Origin: an uncultured Prevotella sp.
Lineage (GTDB): Bacteria > Bacteroidota > Bacteroidia > Bacteroidales > Bacteroidaceae
Assembly (NCBI GenBank): GCA_905236755.1
Contig: CAJOCR010000008.1
Span: 124,001 to 188,000, forward strand
Direction: 5' to 3'
Length of the DNA stretch: 64,000 bases
Shown here one piece after another: positions 1-8,334 of the stretch. Position 1 is the first letter of the stretch, and each line of letters begins with the position of its first letter. A program made the translations under genes and the position numbers. Under the pieces are notes generated by a model. The model did not search any database. It was given only the letters and a program-made list of their open reading frames with translations, and was not told the origin of the DNA.

Positions 1-174
1 CACCAGTAGCAGAGCTGTATAGGCATAAACATTGGTGATGACACCATATCCGCCTGATGCAGCCGAAATCTTTGCTGTGTACAGAGGTACAAGAAGATAG
101 TTGAGGAAACGTCCGATAATACTGCTTAGTCCGTAGATAACAGTATCTTTTAATAAACTTTTTAAGTTTGCCAT
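1..174 (-). CDS. Polysaccharide flippase-like membrane protein (5' part only)
   Basis: The first 58 residues of a minus-strand gene run off the left edge. The protein starts MANLKSLLKDTVIYGLSSII, followed by GRFLNYLLVPLYT, the usual N-terminus of Wzx/MATE-type (MOP superfamily) polysaccharide exporters. By family knowledge these flip lipid-linked sugar repeat units across the inner membrane. One hydrophobic segment is complete and a second begins at the edge. The ATG (172-174) lies 29 nt after the stop of the SpmAB-like gene, so the two are probably co-transcribed. The assignment rests on the N-terminus alone. Confidence 0.7.
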   Translation of the reverse strand, partial: MANLKSLLKDTVIYGLSSIIGRFLNYLLVPLYTAKISAASGGYGVITNVYAYTALLLV

Positions 175-203
175 TATATTGTTTTTTCTCGTTCTAATGG
201 AAT

Positions 204-1430
204 CTAAAAGAAGATATAGGCTATGGCGATAGCTGCAAGTGAACCGATAAGGTCGGCAAGCAATCCGCATGTTACCGCATGGCGTGTGTATTTAATGTTT
301 ACCGAACCAAAATATACCGCCAGAATATAGAATGTTGTGTCGGTACTTCCCTGGAACATACAACTCAATCGGCCTACAAAAGAGTCTGGGCCATAAGTTT
401 TCATTGCCTCGAGCATCATTCCTCGTGCACCACTTCCTGACATAGGTTTCATGAGTGCTGTTGGCAAAGCCCCAACAAAATCAGTATTCACGCCAAACTG
501 ATCCAAACACCATGCTATACCGTTGATAAGCATATCCATAGCTCCAGATGCACGAAAAACACCTACAGCAACAAGAATAGCTACAAGGTATGGAATAATG
601 CGAACAGCAGTATTAAACCCTTCCTTTGCTCCTTCGATAAAGGATTCATATACGTTTATTTTCTTATATAAGCCTGCACCTATAAAGCTAATAATAACGC
701 TCAGAAGGATTAGCGGACCAGAAACAGAGGTTACTGTAGCCATTGTCTGATGATCCATCTGACCGAAACTCCATACTACAATTCCTACAAAGGCACAAAG
801 TCCCAGCATAAATGCCAAGAGCACAGGCTGGAAAATATTTATGCGCTGCCACATAGCAGTAATAATCATACCGGCGAGGGTGGCAACAGTAGTAGCAAGG
901 AGGATTGGTACAAATACGTCGGTAGGACTTACAGCACCATAACTTGCACGGAAAGCAAGAATGGTAGTAGGAATGATAGTTAATCCTGATGTGTTAAGCA
1001 CCAGGAACATAATCATAGGGTTGGTAGCTGTATCTTTCTTGGTGTTTAGTTCCTGCATCTGACTCATAGCCTTCAAACCTGTTGGTGTGGCTGCATTATC
1101 AAGACCAAGCATGTTACTTGCAATATTCATAAAGATACTTCCCATAGCAGGGTGGTTCTTCGGAATATCAGGGAATAATTTTGTGAAAACAGGACTAAGA
1201 ACACGAGCCAGCACATTTACTACACCAGCCTTTTCACCAATCTTCATAATACCTAACCACAGGGCAAGCACACCTGTAAGCCCTAATGAGATTTCAAAAG
1301 CGGTTTTCGATGTGTCGAAAGTAGAATCAACAATCTTTTGGAAGACTGTAGTGTCGCCCATTAAAAACTGTATCACAGCAAAGATAAATGCGATGATAAA
1401 AAATGCTATCCAAACGTAATTTAATACCAT
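204..1430 (-). CDS. Nucleoside-recognition (Gate) domain membrane protein, fused SpmA/SpmB type
   Basis: A 408-residue polytopic membrane protein with two homologous halves. The N-terminal half resembles SpmA (segment LSLGLTGVLALWLG, then NHPAMGSIFMNIASNMLGLDN) and the C-terminal half resembles SpmB (GALPTALMKPMSGSGARGMM and STDTTFYILAVYFG). In spore formers these are separate proteins of core dehydration. In non-sporulating Bacteroidetes the fused form is common and its substrate is unknown; transport of a nucleoside-like or other small solute is inferred from the Gate domain. The ATG lies just downstream of a -7 box at 1439-1446. The flippase gene follows 29 nt after the stop. Confidence 0.85.
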   Translation of the reverse strand: MVLNYVWIAFFIIAFIFAVIQFLMGDTTVFQKIVDSTFDTSKTAFEISLGLTGVLALWLGIMKIGEKAGVVNVLARVLSPVFTKLFPDIPKNHPAMGSIFMNIASNMLGLDNAATPTGLKAMSQMQELNTKKDTATNPMIMFLVLNTSGLTIIPTTILAFRASYGAVSPTDVFVPILLATTVATLAGMIITAMWQRINIFQPVLLAFMLGLCAFVGIVVWSFGQMDHQTMATVTSVSGPLILLSVIISFIGAGLYKKINVYESFIEGAKEGFNTAVRIIPYLVAILVAVGVFRASGAMDMLINGIAWCLDQFGVNTDFVGALPTALMKPMSGSGARGMMLEAMKTYGPDSFVGRLSCMFQGSTDTTFYILAVYFGSVNIKYTRHAVTCGLLADLIGSLAAIAIAYIFF

Positions 1431-1438
1431 AGTAAATG

Positions 1439-1446
1439 CAAAAGTA
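1439..1446 (-). promoter_or_regulatory. -7 box upstream of the SpmAB-like gene
   Basis: On the minus strand the sequence reads TACTTTTG, matching the Bacteroidetes TAnnTTTG box. It ends 8 nt before the ATG (1428-1430). Transcription starting about 7 nt downstream would give a leaderless or very short-leader mRNA. No TTTG is seen at the usual -33 distance. Confidence 0.5.
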
Positions 1447-1513
1447 AGAAAAAAAAGAATTAAAATGTCATTTTTCTCTTTTTTATTGTTACTAAAGATG
1501 GTATTTGGGTTAT

Positions 1514-2134
1514 TTACCGTAACTGCCCTATAATCTTGACCTTAGGGTTTCTGGATAGATTTCCGGGATTACTTCCAGGAGCCCCTTCGGGTACTTTTTT
1601 TCCTGCTTTACGATAGTATTCCTTCCAATAATTGGTGATTTCACCGCTATTATCGTGAAAACTCATGGGTATTGGTTCAAAGAGAAGATGTCCCTTTTTA
1701 TCTTGATAGTTTATCTGCACAAGCTCGCTACAATAGATGGCACTATCGTTAGGTTCGAAATAAAAATCGTATGGGCGACCAATATAGCTTTTTGCCTTTG
1801 CAACAGAAGCCTCAACATCCCATTTGCCTTGTATTCTGCCGATAAAAATGTGTTTCTGTCGCTTATCCATTCGTACAAAGGTACTATCTATAGGTTGCAA
1901 GATAACTCCTTTATGTGTGGCTTCAAGAATATATGGTTTGTTGTTTACTCGGGTGAAGATAGAAACATGATCTACACGTCTATTATCAAAGCCACTTGTC
2001 ACATCAGTTATAGGATTGTTTGATTCTGATGTATAGAACAACAAATCGCCTTCTTTAAGGATAGACGAAGAATGTTGTGCATAGCCCATTAGGGCTACAC
2101 ACAACAATATAATGCTTAATAAATACTTTTTCAT
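1514..2134 (-). CDS. YiiX/YebB-like permuted papain-fold hydrolase, secreted
   Basis: A 206-residue protein with a signal peptide (MKKYLLSIILLCVALMGYAQ). The body matches the YiiX/YebB family of the permuted NlpC/P60 (papain-like) superfamily. The likely catalytic His is H56 in RRVDHVSIF and the likely nucleophile is C135 in SAIYCSELV; in this permuted fold His precedes Cys. Family members are thought to cleave amide or ester bonds in cell wall or lipid substrates; the substrate here is unknown. The start codon overlaps the stop of the TonB receptor gene (ATGA, 2131-2134), so the two are translationally coupled. Confidence 0.82.
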   Translation of the reverse strand: MKKYLLSIILLCVALMGYAQHSSSILKEGDLLFYTSESNNPITDVTSGFDNRRVDHVSIFTRVNNKPYILEATHKGVILQPIDSTFVRMDKRQKHIFIGRIQGKWDVEASVAKAKSYIGRPYDFYFEPNDSAIYCSELVQINYQDKKGHLLFEPIPMSFHDNSGEITNYWKEYYRKAGKKVPEGAPGSNPGNLSRNPKVKIIGQLR

Positions 2135-4218
2135 AGAGTAATATTTATCTTTGCTCCTGCTATAAACCAGAAACCAGGCTGTTGCAATCGTCCAAAATCA
2201 ACATAACGATGTGACAGAATGTTGTTACCCTCTATATAGATGCTGTAATTGGGTCTGTTCCACGACAGGCGTGCATCAACAACACTATATGGCGAGTATT
2301 TCTTAAGAAGATTAGTCTTGGTTGCCTCGTCATATCCTATTACATAGTTTCCATTTCTTTTCTGAAAACGGTAGTTTACGCCTAGATGCAGACTCTTCCA
2401 CAGATTCATCTGAATGTTTGCCACCAGCTTATGACGAAGATACTCAAGAACATATCTACTTGTAATACCATCATACTGTTTTTGGTCCTGATTAAGATAA
2501 GCATATTGTAATGTAAGCTTTTTCAGGAAATGCTGATTTGGTAATAACTCCAAGAAGTTAAGATTGATATTTGCCTCTACACCTATAGCATTAATCTTAC
2601 CGAAGTTTGTTGTTGTGAGAACAGCAGAATCGGCCTTTTCATCGATAATCCAGTCTATAAGATTGGTGTAGTGATTAAAAAACACATTAGCTGACGCCTG
2701 AACAGGATTACTATTGTATTTAGTACCAAACTCCAAGGCAGAAAGCTCTTCTGGCTTTAGATTCCTGTTAGCGTTGTAACCCTTTGAGTTATAATACAAC
2801 TCTGTTACTGACGGCATACGTAGAGAAGAGTTGTATGAAGCATACACCTTCCAATTCTCATTCAGTCGGTAGCAGGCTTCAACAGCTGGATATACACGCA
2901 TGTTCATTTCTGACCAACTGTTTTTTACAGCTGTAATACCCATTGAAAGGGTGAAATTGCGAAGCAAAATATTATGTTCAAGAATAAACTGAACATTAGT
3001 ACGGTTTATACCATTGGTGTAATTGCGGTCTGTGCCATGAATATGGTGTATGCGAGTGAGTTTCTCACCCAGATTACCACTCACAAGGTCTTCCTCACGC
3101 ATCTCTGCTCCAAAGGCTGTTCGCCCAGCTTTCCAATCCAAATAGCCATTGAGGTTTACTCCAAACACATCTGTTCTATGATAGTTAAAAGGATAGGCCT
3201 CAGGATTATTACGAAACAGTTCAAAGCGATCCATATTCCTATTCCAATAGATAATAGGATGAAAGCGGAATATGCCCCTTTTGTTTTCGGCCTGTATAGC
3301 TGTATATGTCTTTAGGGTTCTTTCGTATTGTTCGTCAGAATAATTGCTGTAGAACGTGTTACTACCATACCCCTTGGTGCTTAAGCCTGCGTGCCATTTC
3401 ACACATATATCAGCATCATCATAACCTCCTTGATAGAACATTTTCCCTCCGTTGTAGTCCATGTTCAACGCTCCAGATTTGCTCCGGCTATATCCGTCGC
3501 TACGCGTGTAAGAACCCGAAAAAGAGTGATTCCATCGTAGATAATTCATCTTTGCACGTGCACCCATCTTAGCATAGCCATAGCTTCCGCCTTCTGCATA
3601 AGCGGAAAGAGAAGAGGAATCATGCTGTTTTGTAACGATGTTAATAGCTCCGAGAAGAGATGAAGTTCCGTAAATATGAGCAGCAGGTCCTTCCAGAACT
3701 TCTATGCGTTCAATATCAGCAATATCACAAGGGAAATCAAACGCGTTATGACCTGTCTGCGGGTCGTTGATGTTCACTCCATTAAGGAGGATTGTAATCT
3801 GCTCGTAATTTCCACCCCTGATACTCACATCAGTTTGAGCTCCTACAGGGCCTCGTTGCCTTACATCAACGCTGGCAACATACTTCAGCAGATCATTAAT
3901 ACTTTGTACCGGCGCCTGGGCAATATCCTCACGGCTCAGTACAGTTACCATTCTCGCTTGTTGGCTTTCAGCCAATGGCGCACGCGATGCCGTCACGCTG
4001 ACTTCATCGAGCTCAAGTGCAGCTCCACGATAGAGAGAGTCGGTGGTAATCTTGCTGACCTCTGTAGAAATGCCGTTAGCCTTGGCATATGTCAAGGTAG
4101 CAACACTCAGAGTGCCCACAATCACCTCTCTTCCCAAAACGGAGAACAAAGAGTAGCCCTTGTTCGAGAAATGTTTGAACTTCAGGCTTGTGCGCTTGTT
4201 GAAAATTGTTTTGTACAT
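2131..4218 (-). CDS. TonB-dependent outer-membrane receptor, BtuB-like
   Basis: A 695-residue outer-membrane receptor. After an N-terminal region, a TonB-box-like stretch (ELDEVSVTASRAP, about residues 71-83) precedes a plug domain (SINDLLKYVASVDVRQRGP, VSIRGGNYEQITILLNGV). A 22-strand-type barrel follows and ends in the aromatic KINITL. Such receptors import cobalamin, siderophores or other ligands using TonB energy. Similarity to Bacteroidetes vitamin B12 receptors is from memory of the family, so the ligand is inferred. The N-terminus is odd: before the hydrophobic stretch comes a basic segment (FNKRTSLKFKHFSNKGYS), longer than a standard signal peptide. No cobalamin riboswitch is visible upstream. 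It is co-transcribed with the YiiX-like gene. Confidence 0.85.
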   Translation of the reverse strand: MYKTIFNKRTSLKFKHFSNKGYSLFSVLGREVIVGTLSVATLTYAKANGISTEVSKITTDSLYRGAALELDEVSVTASRAPLAESQQARMVTVLSREDIAQAPVQSINDLLKYVASVDVRQRGPVGAQTDVSIRGGNYEQITILLNGVNINDPQTGHNAFDFPCDIADIERIEVLEGPAAHIYGTSSLLGAINIVTKQHDSSSLSAYAEGGSYGYAKMGARAKMNYLRWNHSFSGSYTRSDGYSRSKSGALNMDYNGGKMFYQGGYDDADICVKWHAGLSTKGYGSNTFYSNYSDEQYERTLKTYTAIQAENKRGIFRFHPIIYWNRNMDRFELFRNNPEAYPFNYHRTDVFGVNLNGYLDWKAGRTAFGAEMREEDLVSGNLGEKLTRIHHIHGTDRNYTNGINRTNVQFILEHNILLRNFTLSMGITAVKNSWSEMNMRVYPAVEACYRLNENWKVYASYNSSLRMPSVTELYYNSKGYNANRNLKPEELSALEFGTKYNSNPVQASANVFFNHYTNLIDWIIDEKADSAVLTTTNFGKINAIGVEANINLNFLELLPNQHFLKKLTLQYAYLNQDQKQYDGITSRYVLEYLRHKLVANIQMNLWKSLHLGVNYRFQKRNGNYVIGYDEATKTNLLKKYSPYSVVDARLSWNRPNYSIYIEGNNILSHRYVDFGRLQQPGFWFIAGAKINITL

Positions 4219-4238
4219 ATAATAATTTATTTTCGCTA

Positions 4239-4258
4239 CTTAGCAAAATATCGCTAAG
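4239..4258 (-). promoter_or_regulatory. Short palindrome at the start of the TonB receptor leader
   Basis: CTTAGC at 4239-4244 and GCTAAG at 4253-4258 form a 6-bp inverted repeat with an 8-nt loop. It lies between the -7 box (4265-4272) and the ATG (4218), so it would form the 5' end of the transcript or act as an operator. Confidence 0.45.
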
Positions 4259-4264
4259 CGAGTG

Positions 4265-4272
4265 CAAAGATA
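4265..4272 (-). promoter_or_regulatory. -7 box of the TonB receptor operon
   Basis: The minus strand reads TATCTTTG followed by C, the strongest form of the Bacteroidetes -7 element. The -33 region is taken up by an A/T-rich array of 8-bp repeats (4277-4314). Confidence 0.65.
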
Positions 4273-4276
4273 ATAT

Positions 4277-4314
4277 AAAAGTAAAAAAGTAAAAGAGTAA
4301 AAAAGTAAAAAATA
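4277..4314 (-). repeat. 8-bp degenerate tandem array upstream of the TonB receptor promoter
   Basis: On the minus strand four or five units of TACTTTTT or TACTCTTT follow each other and end about 5 nt before the -7 box. The array covers the -33 position. Confidence 0.6.
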
Positions 4315-4360
4315 GCCTTATGCCTCTATATTCCTTCTATAATCCGTCTATATTGAGAAC

Positions 4361-4448
4361 TATTGTTATGCTGTTATGTTATGCTTTTATGTTGTTTTGC
4401 CTATATAGCTTACAATACAGCACAGCATAACATAACAGCATAACAATA
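4361..4448. repeat. 24-bp perfect inverted repeat with 40-nt loop
   Basis: The left arm (4361-4384) starts TATTGTTATGCTG and the right arm (4425-4448) is its exact complement. The arms consist of degenerate repeats of TGTTATG. The element lies in the 372-bp gap between the TonB receptor and the helicase, 143 bp beyond the receptor start. It belongs to the inverted-array class seen elsewhere in the window. Confidence 0.8.
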
Positions 4449-4533
4449 AAAAATGCACATTATTTCCTACCCTACTAAAGAAAAAATACTGCTTAGTTAG
4501 CCAGTAAATTTTCTCTAACTAAAGAGAAAAAAT

Positions 4534-4570
4534 AATGTGGAATTTGAAATTATTCATCAAACTCCACATT
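4534..4570 (-). terminator. Rho-independent-like terminator after the DEAD-box helicase
   Basis: AATGTGGA...TTTGA (4534-4547) pairs with TCAAACTCCACATT (4557-4570), 13 of 14 bp, loop 9 nt. On the minus strand the hairpin is followed by a run of T (ATTTTTTC). It begins 21 nt past the helicase stop. A smaller hairpin (TTTTCTCT/AGAGAAAA, 4509-4530) follows. Confidence 0.7.
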
Positions 4571-4590
4571 AAAAACTTAGTTATCACGTT

Positions 4591-6528
4591 TTATTTTTTC
4601 TTCTTTGGATAACGGCGAGCCCAGCCTTCTTCGCTGAAATCAGGTTCTGAGCCACGTAACTTGATGTCTTTTGCTTCTTTCATCAAGCCTCGCCAATCGT
4701 CTTGCTTTCCGCCATAGTTTTTACTGCGTTCAGCACCACGACGAGGAGAACGAGAACGTGAACTATCTTCACGACGTGGTTTTTCACGTTTTGGCGCACG
4801 CTCAGAACGTGAACCAGCTCCACGTGAGGCTCTTCCATGTCCTGCCTCTTCTGCGTCGTTACAACGCACTTCTCGACCTTTATACACAGTTCCGTTAAGA
4901 GCCTTCATAACTTTCTTTGCATCATCCTCTGGCACTTCAATATAAGAGAACTTCTGCAAGAGGTCAATATGTCCTACCTCCTGACGTCCATGAATGTGCT
5001 TGTTGAGATATTGCATTATCTCGCCTGGATAGAAACCATCAGCCTTACCAAGATTAATAAAGAGGCGCTTGAAACCTTCCTCTGCCTCATGCTTACGACG
5101 TCCACCAGAAACCTTGTCCTTACCCATCTTACCAGTTTCCTTAGAACGACCTGTAGGTTTCTCAATAACAGGAGCATTCTTGTAGTAATCGAGAAAACGA
5201 CCGAAGGTGATTGTTACCATTTTCTTGATGATGTCTTCCTTGTCGATAAACTCAAACTGGCGGTTTATCTCCTCCATATAAGGCGCTATCTGATCTTCGT
5301 CAACATCAGTTTTCATGATGTCATCCATAACCTTATAGAGCTGTTTCTTGCATATTTCCTCAGGTGCAGGCAGGTCGCCATCAATAAAGTCCTTACCAAT
5401 TTGTTTCTCTATCTGACGAACCTTCCACTTTTCCTTTGTGTGGATAATGCTGATAGATGTACCGTTTCTTCCTGCACGACCTGTACGACCAGAACGATGG
5501 GTGTAGCTCTCTATATCATCTGGCAAACCATAGTTGATGACATGTGTGAGTTCATCAACATCAAGACCACGTGCAGCCACATCAGTAGCTACAAGGAACT
5601 GTACATTATGATTGCGGAATTTCTGCATGGTGAGGTCGCGTTGCTGCTGACTCAAATCACCATGAAGAGCCTCGGCATTATATCCGTCCTTGATCAGTTT
5701 ATCGGCTATCTCCTGAGTTTCTATCTTTGTGCGACAGAAGATGATTGCAAAAATACGTGGATGATAATCTACTATACGCTTCAAAGCAAGATACTTGTCC
5801 TTGCTATGAACAAGATAATAGATGTGATTAACATGCTCAGCGCCCTCATTACGGCTACCTACAACAATCTCCTTATAATCGTGAAGGTATTTCTTAGCAA
5901 CACGCTCTACCTCCTTACTCATGGTTGCTGAGAAGAATAGAGTGTTATGGTCTTCCGGCAACTGCTCAAAAATAGCATTAATACTATCAGCAAAACCCAT
6001 GTTAAGCATCTCGTCAGCCTCATCAAGAACAATATTGCGCACCTGATCGAGCTGCGCAACTCCACGTTCTATCAAGTCAACTAAACGACCAGGAGTAGCC
6101 ACAATAATCTGCACACCATGCTTGAGGGTACGAATCTGTGCTCCTATGTCCGTACCACCATACACAGCTGTGATATGCAGATGATCAATATACTTAGAGA
6201 AAGCATTCAACTCATCAGCAATCTGCAAACAAAGTTCACGAGTAGGACTCAGGATAACAGCCTGAACATTTTTCTGTGATGCATCAGTCTTTTGCAAAAC
6301 AGGCAAACCATAAGCAGCAGTCTTACCTGTTCCCGTTTGTGCGAGAGCTATTACATCATTTTTATTACCAAGTAAATACGGGATTACTTCTTCCTGAACT
6401 GGCATTGGCTGTTCAAAGCCAAGCTCTTCAATAGCGCGACGAATCTCTTCGTTAACGCCTAATTCTTCAAATGTCTTCAATTCTTTTACCTTAATTATGG
6501 AGGAAAAACAAAAACCCTCCCCAGCCAT
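4591..6528 (-). CDS. deaD: DEAD-box ATP-dependent RNA helicase
   Basis: A 645-residue RNA helicase that unwinds structured RNA, in this family usually for ribosome assembly and mRNA turnover. Visible motifs in order: Q motif (GFEQPMPVQ), motif I AQTGTGKT, PTREL, TPGR, DEAD box (LDEADEML), SAT, ARGLDV and HRSGRTGR. After the helicase core comes a DbpA-type RNA-binding domain (about residues 480-565), then an Arg/Ser/Lys-rich tail (RGAGSRSERAPKREKPRRED) ending PKKKK. The start is uncertain. The ATG at 6526-6528 adds 16 residues before KTFEELGV, where family members usually begin; a TTG at 6478-6480 would fit that alignment. The ATG lies in a hairpin stem (6492-6533), so the leader may regulate translation, as is known for cold-inducible helicase genes. 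Confidence 0.9.
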   Translation of the reverse strand: MAGEGFCFSSIIKVKELKTFEELGVNEEIRRAIEELGFEQPMPVQEEVIPYLLGNKNDVIALAQTGTGKTAAYGLPVLQKTDASQKNVQAVILSPTRELCLQIADELNAFSKYIDHLHITAVYGGTDIGAQIRTLKHGVQIIVATPGRLVDLIERGVAQLDQVRNIVLDEADEMLNMGFADSINAIFEQLPEDHNTLFFSATMSKEVERVAKKYLHDYKEIVVGSRNEGAEHVNHIYYLVHSKDKYLALKRIVDYHPRIFAIIFCRTKIETQEIADKLIKDGYNAEALHGDLSQQQRDLTMQKFRNHNVQFLVATDVAARGLDVDELTHVINYGLPDDIESYTHRSGRTGRAGRNGTSISIIHTKEKWKVRQIEKQIGKDFIDGDLPAPEEICKKQLYKVMDDIMKTDVDEDQIAPYMEEINRQFEFIDKEDIIKKMVTITFGRFLDYYKNAPVIEKPTGRSKETGKMGKDKVSGGRRKHEAEEGFKRLFINLGKADGFYPGEIMQYLNKHIHGRQEVGHIDLLQKFSYIEVPEDDAKKVMKALNGTVYKGREVRCNDAEEAGHGRASRGAGSRSERAPKREKPRREDSSRSRSPRRGAERSKNYGGKQDDWRGLMKEAKDIKLRGSEPDFSEEGWARRYPKKKK

Positions 6529-6533
6529 AATTA
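6492..6533 (-). promoter_or_regulatory. Leader hairpin containing the helicase ATG
   Basis: TAATTATGG (6492-6500) pairs with CCATAATTA (6525-6533), and an inner GGAGG/CCTCC pairing is also possible. The candidate start codon (6526-6528) is within the stem. If the TTG at 6480 is the true start, the whole hairpin is 5' UTR. Confidence 0.45.
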
Positions 6534-6569
6534 GGGTATACGTCCCTCCTCAAATAAATAATTCGGCTG

Positions 6570-6577
6570 CAAAATTA
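6570..6577 (-). promoter_or_regulatory. -7 box of the DEAD-box helicase gene
   Basis: The minus strand reads TAATTTTG (TAnnTTTG). A TTTG lies upstream at 6595-6598, 17 nt away, slightly short of the usual 19-21. Confidence 0.5.
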
Positions 6578-6703
6578 ATCCAAAAAATTGAAAGCAAAGA
6601 ATTATTATACAAATTTTAAGCTTCGACAGAGAAGATAAAATAAGTTTATAAGTTCTTACTCAAAAACTCAATTTGTCATTTATACAAATTTCGCTTTAAT
6701 TTT

Positions 6704-6920
6704 TATCAAGAATTACAGGAATTAGAGAAACGAAGTTCGACGGCTGAAGGGAAAGTCATTTTAGGCTAACACCCTTGCATTATATACTCAACTGAATTAT
6801 TAAGAATTAAAGCGAGATTTATTACATTAATATCCATAAATTCTTATAACTTCAATTCTCATTAAGCACCCAAAATAAAGGCATTAGTTCGAAATTCTCT
6901 AATTCCTGTAATTCTTGATA
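6704..6920. repeat. 26-bp perfect inverted repeat, 165-nt core
   Basis: The arms 6704-6729 (starting TATCAAGAATTACAGG) and 6895-6920 are exact complements. Further complementary stretches lie inside, around TCGCTTTAATT (near 6690) and AATTAAAGCGA (near 6805). This fills most of the 491-bp non-coding gap between the helicase and LOG genes; I see no gene in it. A related arm sequence (TATCAAGAATTAGAGAA) occurs at 23341-23517. Confidence 0.8.
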
Positions 6921-6960
6921 ATATTTTAAATAAGAATTCACTTGCGAAAGTTCTTCTTAT

Positions 6961-7046
6961 AGCGCGTTGCGCTCCATTTCCTCCCTTCGGTCTGAGGAAC
7001 TCTTCAATATTAAATATTAATTATTCAATAGCTTCGCTTGCGAAGC
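6961..7046. repeat. Two GC palindromes at the 3' end of the LOG gene
   Basis: AGCGC-GTT-GCGCT (6961-6973) and GCTTCGC-TT-GCGAAGC (7031-7046) flank an AT-rich stretch with TTCAATA-like repeats. The second palindrome is inside the LOG coding sequence and codes for the final SEA of the protein. Confidence 0.6.
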
Positions 7047-7563
7047 GCTTAATGTCTTCTAAACTATCCGCTACAAGTATATAATCGTGCCAATTGCCAC
7101 GAATAAAGCCGTCAGTCTCAAGTTTATCAAGAGTTTCGATTAGTTTGTTCCAAAAGCCTTTCATATTGTATAGGATAACCTTCTTGTTATGATAGCCAAT
7201 AGTATGTGAAGCTGCAACTGAAAAAACCTCATCGAGCGTACCTATTCCTCCTGGCAAGGCAATAATAATATCACTCTGCAATAATAGAATATCTTTGCGG
7301 TCGCTAAGGTTATCACAAGGTATCTCTACATCGTTATATGCGCTTGCTCGTCCGTTTTTCTCAACGATAGTAGGCACAACACCTACCACGCTACTACCAC
7401 CCTCATGAACCGCTTTAGCTACACAGTCCATAAGTCCCATGTTTGTTCCTCCAAAGACAAGAGTATGCCCTTCTGAAGCCATCCATTCACCTAATTCCTT
7501 AGTCAAAGAAAAGAAATCAGGATCAATATTCTCATTTGCCGAGCAAAATATTCCTATTTTCAT
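7021..7563 (-). CDS. LOG family protein (TIGR00730-type nucleotide phosphoribohydrolase)
   Basis: A 180-residue cytosolic protein of the lysine-decarboxylase-like LOG family. The diagnostic motif is PGGIGTLDE (residues 104-112), preceded by FGGTNMGLM (about 37-45). Characterised members hydrolyse the N-glycosidic bond of (cytokinin) nucleoside 5'-monophosphates; the bacterial role is not settled. The older name lysine decarboxylase is misleading. The last residues (SEAIE) are encoded by a GC palindrome of the dispersed family (7031-7046), with the stop 8 nt beyond it. The gene is 141 nt downstream of the WbqC-like gene and probably a separate unit. Confidence 0.88.
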   Translation of the reverse strand: MKIGIFCSANENIDPDFFSLTKELGEWMASEGHTLVFGGTNMGLMDCVAKAVHEGGSSVVGVVPTIVEKNGRASAYNDVEIPCDNLSDRKDILLLQSDIIIALPGGIGTLDEVFSVAASHTIGYHNKKVILYNMKGFWNKLIETLDKLETDGFIRGNWHDYILVADSLEDIKRFASEAIE

Positions 7564-7599
7564 TTTTCAAAATTTACTTCCCTCGTATATATTTATATT

Positions 7600-7701
7600 A
7601 ATGCACGATGCATTACTATTATAGTGAATTATAATTCAAAATTGAATAACTCATAATCGGCGAAGCCGAATAATTCAACATTCAAAATTCAACATTCAAA
7701 A
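7600..7701. repeat. Palindrome and 7-bp array element between the LOG and wbqC-like genes
   Basis: It contains AATGCA-CGA-TGCATT (7600-7614), TCGGC-GAA-GCCGA (7657-7669) and a 7-bp array TTCAACA, TTCAAAA, TTCAACA, TTCAAAA (7674-7701). The array reaches the stop codon of the WbqC-like gene (7705-7707). Confidence 0.65.
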
Positions 7702-7704
7702 TTC

Positions 7705-8334
7705 CTATAGGTAACACACCGCCTCATTTCCTTCGTTGAACAACAGGTCAAGAATAGACAGATTAGGCTGGAAGCCAAATTTCTGCTGATAAACCTGATA
7801 GTATTTCTTAGGCTGCCATTCTTTATCCTCTCCAGGGTGCTTAGGACGGATAACCTCACGGAAATCAACCGTGTCGCAGTCGCCTTCATAAGAAGAATAC
7901 TCGTTTGAAAGCGAAAGACTGCTTTTCTCGATATCAAGCAGTTCCATCATCTTCTGATTTATCTCCATATTGAAATCAAGCAGATATTTCCATTTCTTTT
8001 CAAAGAAAGGACGAATATCGTCAGCATAATACTCAAAGAAAGGACTCTCGCCATAAGCTGAGAGCAAGGCTTTCCAATGAAGATGTCGCCAGTTGCCATG
8101 ATCGCTTATACAAATATCCTTCAGTTGTGTTTTATCCAAACGAGCATCAGAAGGACGTTCCACTGGAATAGTAAGCGCCTGCAAGCCCTGTGTAGTAGCT
8201 ATGACACAACGATTGCGATAAGTTTGCTTTATGAAGTTATCATGCTGTTCTATCACAATATTCTCATAACGGTTCAGTTTCTGATACCATTGAACAGGAG
8301 CGAAATAAGCTGATGAAAGAATTGCTGTTTTCAA
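7705..8334 (-). CDS. WbqC-like family protein
   Basis: A 209-residue protein starting MKTAILSSAYFAPVQWYQKL, the signature N-terminus of the WbqC-like family. Homologues occur in polysaccharide clusters and as single housekeeping genes in Bacteroidetes; the reaction is not established. The start is a TTG (8332-8334) overlapping the stop of the upstream signal-peptidase paralogue (TTGA). No ATG fits the family start, so the rare start codon and the coupling look real. It is the last gene of dapB-lepB-paralogue-wbqC. Confidence 0.82.
   Translation of the reverse strand: MKTAILSSAYFAPVQWYQKLNRYENIVIEQHDNFIKQTYRNRCVIATTQGLQALTIPVERPSDARLDKTQLKDICISDHGNWRHLHWKALLSAYGESPFFEYYADDIRPFFEKKWKYLLDFNMEINQKMMELLDIEKSSLSLSNEYSSYEGDCDTVDFREVIRPKHPGEDKEWQPKKYYQVYQQKFGFQPNLSILDLLFNEGNEAVCYL

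Noticed and set aside
4219..4330. Cobalamin riboswitch upstream of the BtuB-like receptor
   Set aside because: The leader is under 50 nt, too short for a cobalamin riboswitch, and no B12-box sequence is seen.
4837..5931. Long plus-strand open frame of 364 codons opposite the helicase gene
   Set aside because: It is the antisense shadow of the DEAD-box helicase coding sequence, has no promoter and reads as Ile/Leu/Thr-rich nonsense.
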